Below, piece by piece: positions 1 to 6,734 of a stretch of DNA of 6,734 nt. The stretch comes from Rhodocyclaceae bacterium (GTDB lineage: Bacteria > Pseudomonadota > Gammaproteobacteria > Burkholderiales > Rhodocyclaceae): contig JAUXNZ010000022.1 in assembly GCA_030682595.1 (NCBI GenBank), positions 1-6,734 of the forward strand. Reading direction: 5' to 3'. Every line of letters starts with the position of its first letter. Positions within the stretch are counted from its first letter, which is position 1. The notes under the pieces are model-generated. The model did not search any database. It had not been told where the DNA came from and saw only the letters and a list, made by a program, of their open reading frames with translations. A program made the position numbers and the translations under genes.

Positions 1-325
1 TCTCGACCTTTCCGAGTTGATCAAGGAGATGGAAGAGAAGTTTGGCGTTTCCGCCGCTGCCGCGGCTGTTGCCGTGGCTGCGCCTGCCGCCGCTGCCGCT
101 GCAGTGGAAGAGCAGACCGAATTCACCGTCATGCTGCTGGCTGCCGGCGAGAAGAAGGTTGAAGTCATCAAGGTCGTCCGTGCCGCCACTGCCCTGGGTC
201 TCAAGGAAGCCAAAGACCTGGTTGATGGCGCTCCCAAGGCCGTCAAGGAAGGCGTTTCGAAGGCTGATGCCGAGGCTCTTCGCAAGCAGTTGGAAGACGC
301 CGGCGCCAAGGTCGAAGTCAAGTAA
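1..325 (+). CDS. rplL: 50S ribosomal protein L7/L12, 5'-truncated by the window edge
   Basis: This is the stalk protein of the large ribosomal subunit; dimers bind L10 and recruit and stimulate the GTPase translation factors (EF-Tu, EF-G, IF2). The reading frame is open from base 2 (codons Leu-Asp-Leu-Ser-Glu-Leu) to the TAA at 323-325, giving 107 visible residues. About 17 N-terminal residues, including the true start, lie outside the window, judged against the roughly 120-residue family length. The TTG at 17 is an internal Leu codon, not a start. Visible parts are the end of the N-terminal dimerisation/L10-binding domain ([15 protein letters not shown]), an Ala/Val/Pro-rich flexible hinge coded at about 53-106, and the globular C-terminal domain from about 116, with the family signature [10 protein letters not shown] and the ending GAKVEVK. 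rplJ would be expected just upstream. It is followed by a structured 173-base spacer before rpoB. Family assignment is near certain. Confidence 0.98.
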   Translation, partial: LDLSELIKEMEEKFGVSAAAAAVAVAAPAAAAAAVEEQTEFTVMLLAAGEKKVEVIKVVRAATALGLKEAKDLVDGAPKAVKEGVSKADAEALRKQLEDAGAKVEVK

Positions 326-340
326 GTTTGTTTGTAAGCT

Positions 341-389
341 GGGCTGGCAGCCTGTTTTCAGGCTGCCAGCCCTTCTGCATTGGTTTTTT
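341..389 (+). terminator. Hairpin after rplL, candidate attenuator / partial terminator
   Basis: A perfect 14-bp inverted repeat (arms 341-354 and 359-372, 11 of 14 pairs G-C) encloses a TTTT loop, starting 15 bases after the rplL stop codon. A run of six T follows at 384-389, but 11 bases separate it from the stem, so this is not a classic intrinsic terminator. On the - strand no T run follows the hairpin, so any terminator role would be for rightward transcription. In E. coli the rplL-rpoB spacer holds an attenuator that stops most transcripts and so lowers rpoBC relative to rplL; position and form here fit that job. It could instead act as a 3'-end stabilising or processing hairpin for the rplL mRNA. 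The hairpin is seen directly; its function is inferred. Confidence 0.7.
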
Positions 390-426
390 CTGAAGTTAAA
401 TTTTGAGCGGTTCAGGTTTTAGTGAT

Positions 427-469
427 CAACCATTCCGGCGATATACCGCACGAAATATGCGGATGGTTG
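427..469 (+). promoter_or_regulatory. Imperfect stem-loop in the rpoB leader, possible RNA processing site
   Basis: Seven perfect pairs (427-433 with 463-469) continue inward, after a bulged T434, as 435-437 with 460-462, then 439 with 459, then 441-444 with 455-458. Single-base bulges are at G438 and G440, and the loop is 445-454. This makes about 15 pairs in a long, interrupted helix. An alternative inner helix (446-450 with 458-462) competes with part of it. In E. coli an RNase III site lies in this spacer between the attenuator and rpoB, and an imperfect helix here is a reasonable candidate for the same role. The pairing is read from the sequence; no energy was computed and the function is inferred. 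Confidence 0.4.
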
Positions 470-496
470 CTCCCTGAATCCTGACTGTCGGAGCGA
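467..496 (+). promoter_or_regulatory. rpoB ribosome binding site and a hairpin that could mask it
   Basis: GGAG at 490-493 lies 5 bases before the ATG at 499 and is the Shine-Dalgarno sequence that supports this start. The stretch 467-473 (TTGCTCC) can pair with 490-496 (GGAGCGA) over seven positions, one of them a G-U wobble, with a 16-base loop. This would cover the whole Shine-Dalgarno. The 5' arm shares bases 467-469 with the upstream stem-loop, so the two full structures exclude each other. The short helix could arise by chance, so its regulatory meaning is tentative. Confidence 0.45.
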
Positions 497-498
497 AT

Positions 499-3400
499 AT
501 GGCCTACTCGTATACCGAGAAAAAGCGCATCCGCAAGAGTTTTGCAAAGCGGGCAAATGTGCTGGACGTCCCCTTCCTGCTGGCAACCCAGCTTGAGTCC
601 TACACGCAATTCTTGCAGGTGGATATACCGCCGGCAAGACGCAACGTGCAAGGTTTGCAAGCCGCGTTTGCCTCGATCTTTCCGATCGTCGCGCACTCCG
701 GTGTTGCCCGTCTTGAGTTCGTCGAGTATCGTCTGGGTGAACCAGCCTTCGATGTCAAGGAGTGCCAGCAACGGGGCTTGACCTTTGCCTCGCCGCTACG
801 CGCGAAGGTGCGGCTGGTAATCCTCGATCGCGAGAGTAACAACCAAAAGATCAAGGAAGTCAAAGAGCAGGAGGTCTATATGGGCGAAATCCCGCTCATG
901 ACGACAACCGGCTCTTTTGTCATCAACGGCACTGAACGCGTGATCGTTTCCCAGCTGCATCGATCCCCCGGGGTGTTCTTCGAGCACGACAAGGGCAAGA
1001 CGCACAGTTCCGGGAAGTTGCTCTTTTCTGCACGAATTATTCCTTACCGTGGTTCGTGGCTCGATTTCGAGTTCGACCCGAAAGACCTGCTGTTTTTCCG
1101 CGTCGACCGCCGCCGCAAAATGCCGGCAACGATCCTCCTCAAGGCCATCGGCATGACGGTGGAGCAGATCCTTGCTACCTTCTTCGAAACCGACAGCTTT
1201 CACTTGCTGAAGAAGGGTATCCAGTTCGAGGTGGTGCCGGAACGACTGCGCGGCGAGGTCGCCCGTTTCGACATTCATGACAAGGCCGGCAAGGTCATTG
1301 TCGCCAAGGACAAGCGCATCACCGGCAAGCATATTCGCGACTTGGCGGAAGCCGGCATCAAGAAGATCGCCGTTCCCGACGAGTTTCTGGTCGGCCGCGT
1401 GGTGGCCGAGAATGTCGTTGATAAAGAGACTGGCGAGATTCTCGCCAACGCCAACGACGAGATTACCGATAGCCTGCTGGCCAAGTTGTCGGAGTCCGGC
1501 GTTACGGAACTGAAAACGCTCTACATCAACGACCTGGATCGTGGCGGCTATATCTCCGCGACACTGCGCGCTGACGAGGCCGCCAATCAGTGGGCAGCCC
1601 GCGTGGCCATTTATCGCATGATGCGCCCCGGCGAGCCGCCGACTGAAGACTCGGTGGAATCGTTGTTCCATGGCCTGTTTTATGCCGAAGAGCGTTACGA
1701 CCTCTCCGCGGTCGGTCGCATGAAGTTCAACCGCCGCGTCGGTCGCGCGGAGTTGGTCGGGTCGGGTGTCTTGTCCAACGAAGACATCGTCGATGTCGTG
1801 CGCATCCTCGTCGAATTACGCAATGGCCGCGGCGAAGTTGACGACATCGATCACCTGGGTAACCGGCGGGTCCGCTCGGTCGGCGAATTGGCGGAAAACC
1901 AGTTCCGCGCCGGCTTGGTGCGTGTCGAACGCGCCGTCAAGGAGCGGCTGAATCAGGCCGAATCGGACAATCTGATGCCGCATGATCTGATCAACGCCAA
2001 GCCGATCAGCGCGTCAATCCGTGAATTCTTCGGCTCAAGCCAGCTCTCGCAGTTCATGGATCAGACCAATCCGCTGTCCGAGATCACGCACAAGCGCCGC
2101 GTTTCGGCTCTTGGCCCCGGCGGCTTGACCCGCGAGCGCGCCGGTTTCGAAGTGCGCGACGTGCATCCGACCCATTACGGCCGCGTCTGTCCGATCGAGA
2201 CGCCGGAAGGACCGAACATCGGCCTCATCAACTCGCTGGCGCTGTATGCGCGCACCAATTCGTATGGCTTTCTCGAAACCCCGTATCGCAAGGTCGATGG
2301 CAGCCATGTGACCAACGAGATCGAATTCCTCTCGGCCATTGAGGAAGGCAAGTATGTGGTTGCCCAGGCAAACGCCCAGCTTGACAAAAAAGGCCGCCTG
2401 ACCGATGAGTTGGTCTCATGCCGTTTCAAGGGCGAGTTCGAGTTGAAGCAACCTGTCGATGTGCAGTACATGGACGTTGCGCCAGGACAGATCGTGTCGG
2501 TGGCCGCCTCGCTGATCCCCTTCCTTGAGCACGACGACGCGAACCTTGCGCTGATGGGCGCGAACATGCAGCGCCAGGCCGTGCCCTGCTTGCGTCCGGA
2601 AAAGGCTCTGGTGGGTACCGGTATCGAGCGCACTGTGGCGGTTGACTCGGGCACGGCGGTGCAGGCCCTGCGCGGTGGGGTGGTTGATTACGTCGATGCC
2701 AACCGGATCGTGGTACGCGTCAACGATGCCGAGACTGTGGCGGGCGAGGTGGGCGTCGATATCTACAACTTGACAAAGTACACCCGCTCGAATCAGAACA
2801 CCAATATCAATCAACGTCCCATTGTCAAAGTGGGTGATGTGATTGCGCAAGGTGATGTGGTGGCGGATGGCGCGTCGACCGATCTGGGCGAGCTGGCGCT
2901 GGGGCAGAACATGCGCGTCGCCTTCATGCCGTGGAACGGCTACAACTTCGAGGACTCGATCCTGATTTCCGAGCGCGTGGTTGCCGAAGACCGGTTTACG
3001 TCGATCCACATCGAAGAGATGACTGTCGTAGCCCGGGACACCAAGCTGGGACCGGAAGAAATCACTCGCGACATCGCGACACTGGGCGAGGCGCAGCTTT
3101 CCCGCCTGGATGAATCAGGGATCGTCTATATCGGCGCCGAAGTCGAAGCCGGGGATGTTCTGGTCGGCAAGGTCACCCCAAAGGGTGAGACGCAACTGAC
3201 ACCCGAAGAAAAATTGCTGCGCGCCATCTTTGGCGAAAAAGCCTCGGATGTCAAAGACACCAGCCTGCGCGTTTCTTCCGGCATGACTGGCACTGTGATT
3301 GACGTCCAGGTGTTTACCCGCGAAGGGATTGAGCGCGACGTGCGCGCCCAGTCGATCATCGATGACCAGCTGAAGAGCTATAAGCTCGATTTGGCCGACC

Positions 3401-4602
3401 AGATGCGGATTGTCGAGCGCGACACGTTTGCACGGATCGAAAAACTGCTGACCGGCAAGCTGGCCAGCAAGGGGCCCAAAAAGCTGGCCAAGGGCGCCAA
3501 GATCACCAAGGATTATCTCGGCTCGATCGAGCATTACCACTGGTTCGACATCAGCCTGGCTGACGAAGAGGCTCAACAGCAACTGGAAAGCTTGCGCGAC
3601 AGTATCGACCAGACGCGCAAGGATTTTGATGTTGCCTTTGAGGCCAAGAAGAAAAAGCTGACCCAGGGTGATGAACTGCCGCCCGGCGTGCAGAAGATGG
3701 TCAAGGTTTATCTGGCGGTCAAGCGCCGACTTCAGCCCGGCGACAAGATGGCTGGCCGTCACGGTAACAAGGGTGTCGTGTCGCGTATCGTGCCCGTTGA
3801 AGATATGCCGCATATGGAGGATGGCACGCCGGTCGATATCGTGCTGAATCCGTTGGGCGTTCCTTCGCGCATGAACATCGGCCAGATTCTTGAAGCTCAT
3901 CTCGGCTGGGCAGCGAAAGGGCTTGGTCAGAAAATCGGCGAACTGTTGCGTCAGCACTCGGCGGTGGCCGAGTTACGCAAGCTTCTCGACAAGATTTACA
4001 ACACCTCCGGACGTGGCGGCGACATTGGTAGCCTGACCGATGAGGAGGTTATCGAGTTGGCGGGCAACTTGGAAAATGGCGTGCCGTTCGCGACCCCGGT
4101 TTTCGATGGCGCCAAGGAGGAAGAAATTCGCGCCATGCTCGACCTGGCCTATCCCGCCGATGTCGCCACTCGTTTGAATCTGACAATAACCAAGACTCAG
4201 GCGATGCTCTACGATGGTCGCACTGGCGAGGCTTTCGAACGTCCGGTGACGGTGGGTTACATGCATGTGCTGAAATTGCACCACCTCGTGGATGACAAGA
4301 TGCATGCCCGCTCAACGGGACCCTACAGTCTGGTCACGCAACAGCCGCTCGGCGGCAAGGCACAGTTTGGCGGTCAGCGCTTTGGTGAAATGGAGGTCTG
4401 GGCGCTGGAGGCGTATGGCGCCGCCTACACGCTGCAAGAAATGCTGACCGTCAAGTCCGACGACGTTACCGGCCGTACCAAGGTCTATGAAAATATCGTC
4501 AAGGGTGAACATGCGATCGATGCCGGCATGCCCGAATCATTCAATGTGCTAGTGAAAGAAATTCGCTCGCTCGGCATTGACATCGATCTTGAGCGTTTTT
4601 AA
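499..4602 (+). CDS. rpoB: DNA-directed RNA polymerase subunit beta
   Basis: Beta forms one pincer of the RNA polymerase claw and half of the active centre, with beta', two alpha and omega. It has 1367 residues, against 1342 in E. coli and about 1370 in Betaproteobacteria. The start is supported by GGAG at 490-493 and by the standard N-terminus [15 protein letters not shown]. In order there are the N-terminal lobe domains with lineage insertion 1 (about 228-350); the rifampicin pocket (about 512-538, coded at 2032-2112); FED with Glu818/Asp819; insertion 2 (about 944-1060); the active-site stretch [12 protein letters not shown] with Lys1083 and Lys1091 (E. coli Lys1065/Lys1073); and the C-terminal clamp/anchor ending [10 protein letters not shown]. 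Residues whose change commonly gives rifampicin resistance are wild type: Gln518, Asp521, His531, Arg534, Ser536 (E. coli 513, 516, 526, 529, 531). The frame is uninterrupted. rpoC follows after 30 bases and is surely co-transcribed. Confidence 0.99.
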   Translation: MAYSYTEKKRIRKSFAKRANVLDVPFLLATQLESYTQFLQVDIPPARRNVQGLQAAFASIFPIVAHSGVARLEFVEYRLGEPAFDVKECQQRGLTFASPLRAKVRLVILDRESNNQKIKEVKEQEVYMGEIPLMTTTGSFVINGTERVIVSQLHRSPGVFFEHDKGKTHSSGKLLFSARIIPYRGSWLDFEFDPKDLLFFRVDRRRKMPATILLKAIGMTVEQILATFFETDSFHLLKKGIQFEVVPERLRGEVARFDIHDKAGKVIVAKDKRITGKHIRDLAEAGIKKIAVPDEFLVGRVVAENVVDKETGEILANANDEITDSLLAKLSESGVTELKTLYINDLDRGGYISATLRADEAANQWAARVAIYRMMRPGEPPTEDSVESLFHGLFYAEERYDLSAVGRMKFNRRVGRAELVGSGVLSNEDIVDVVRILVELRNGRGEVDDIDHLGNRRVRSVGELAENQFRAGLVRVERAVKERLNQAESDNLMPHDLINAKPISASIREFFGSSQLSQFMDQTNPLSEITHKRRVSALGPGGLTRERAGFEVRDVHPTHYGRVCPIETPEGPNIGLINSLALYARTNSYGFLETPYRKVDGSHVTNEIEFLSAIEEGKYVVAQANAQLDKKGRLTDELVSCRFKGEFELKQPVDVQYMDVAPGQIVSVAASLIPFLEHDDANLALMGANMQRQAVPCLRPEKALVGTGIERTVAVDSGTAVQALRGGVVDYVDANRIVVRVNDAETVAGEVGVDIYNLTKYTRSNQNTNINQRPIVKVGDVIAQGDVVADGASTDLGELALGQNMRVAFMPWNGYNFEDSILISERVVAEDRFTSIHIEEMTVVARDTKLGPEEITRDIATLGEAQLSRLDESGIVYIGAEVEAGDVLVGKVTPKGETQLTPEEKLLRAIFGEKASDVKDTSLRVSSGMTGTVIDVQVFTREGIERDVRAQSIIDDQLKSYKLDLADQMRIVERDTFARIEKLLTGKLASKGPKKLAKGAKITKDYLGSIEHYHWFDISLADEEAQQQLESLRDSIDQTRKDFDVAFEAKKKKLTQGDELPPGVQKMVKVYLAVKRRLQPGDKMAGRHGNKGVVSRIVPVEDMPHMEDGTPVDIVLNPLGVPSRMNIGQILEAHLGWAAKGLGQKIGELLRQHSAVAELRKLLDKIYNTSGRGGDIGSLTDEEVIELAGNLENGVPFATPVFDGAKEEEIRAMLDLAYPADVATRLNLTITKTQAMLYDGRTGEAFERPVTVGYMHVLKLHHLVDDKMHARSTGPYSLVTQQPLGGKAQFGGQRFGEMEVWALEAYGAAYTLQEMLTVKSDDVTGRTKVYENIVKGEHAIDAGMPESFNVLVKEIRSLGIDIDLERF

Positions 4603-4620
4603 TCATTCTCGACCCGCGAC

Positions 4621-4625
4621 AGGAG
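4621..4625 (+). promoter_or_regulatory. Ribosome binding site of rpoC
   Basis: AGGAG is a strong Shine-Dalgarno match placed 7 bases before the ATG at 4633. It fixes the rpoC start. The 30-base rpoB-rpoC spacer holds no hairpin or promoter that I can see, which fits translation of both subunits from one mRNA. Confidence 0.88.
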
Positions 4626-4632
4626 TTAAACC

Positions 4633-6734
<2,102 letters not shown>

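Noticed and set aside
53..106. Ala-codon-rich GCN repeat tract in rplL
   Set aside because: It encodes the normal flexible hinge of L7/L12 with mixed synonymous codons, not a simple-sequence repeat prone to slippage.
42..422. A second + strand frame of 126 codons overlapping rplL and the spacer
   Set aside because: It is a +1-type shadow of the Ala-rich rplL sequence, low-complexity and Pro/Arg/Ser-rich, and it runs through the hairpin at 341-372.
384..430. A possible sigma70 promoter for rpoB (TTGAGC at 403-408 as a -35)
   Set aside because: No acceptable -10 hexamer lies 16-18 bases downstream; AT-richness alone is not enough to call a promoter.
796..1671. A 291-codon open frame on the - strand inside rpoB
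   Set aside because: It lies wholly antisense to strongly conserved rpoB codons, its translation resembles no protein family I know, and it is explained by codon bias in GC-rich coding DNA.
1711..1746. Direct repeat GTCGGTCGC at 1711-1719 and 1738-1746
   Set aside because: It falls in codons of conserved rpoB residues and is a short two-copy coincidence.
3115..3957. A 280-codon open frame on the - strand inside rpoB
   Set aside because: It is antisense to the conserved second insertion and active-site region of beta, with no recognisable domain and no convincing start signal; it is a shadow frame.

Overview
The window is an ordinary, well-conserved piece of a bacterial chromosome: the end of a ribosomal-protein / RNA-polymerase operon, read left to right in the order rplL - rpoB - rpoC. 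All three genes are on the + strand. rplL has lost its first ~17 codons at the left edge, rpoB is complete (1367 codons), and rpoC is cut by the right edge after 700 codons, about half of the gene. Nothing on the - strand looks like a real gene.

The proteins point to a betaproteobacterium. Beta carries both proteobacterial lineage insertions. Its second insertion has a Lys-rich segment and a HWFDI-type stretch that I associate with Betaproteobacteria. The rifampicin region reads DQTNP where E. coli has DQNNP. Beta' has Lys at position 362 and a FADRLMQ segment, like Burkholderia-type sequences as I remember them. The DNA is moderately GC-rich. Family or genus cannot be fixed from this alone; something near Rhodocyclales/Nitrosomonadales is a guess.

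Layout: 1-325 end of rplL (L7/L12, ribosome stalk); 326-498 a 173-base spacer; 499-4602 rpoB; 4603-4632 a 30-base spacer with a strong ribosome binding site; 4633-6734 rpoC. The rplL-rpoB spacer is the most structured non-coding part. It holds a perfect 14-bp GC-rich hairpin followed at a distance by a T run, then an imperfect hairpin of about 15 pairs, then a short hairpin that would bury the rpoB Shine-Dalgarno sequence. In E. coli the same spacer contains a partial terminator (attenuator) and an RNase III cutting site, which let the cell make much more L7/L12 than beta and beta'. These structures are plausible counterparts, but that role is inferred.

The genes serve the core expression machinery: L7/L12 recruits translation factors to the ribosome, while beta and beta' together form the RNA polymerase active centre. 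Catalytic, zinc-binding and drug-contact residues are all intact. I found no mobile element, CRISPR array, RNA gene or undescribed system here; the points worth a second look are the leader RNA structures and a few lineage-type residue changes.
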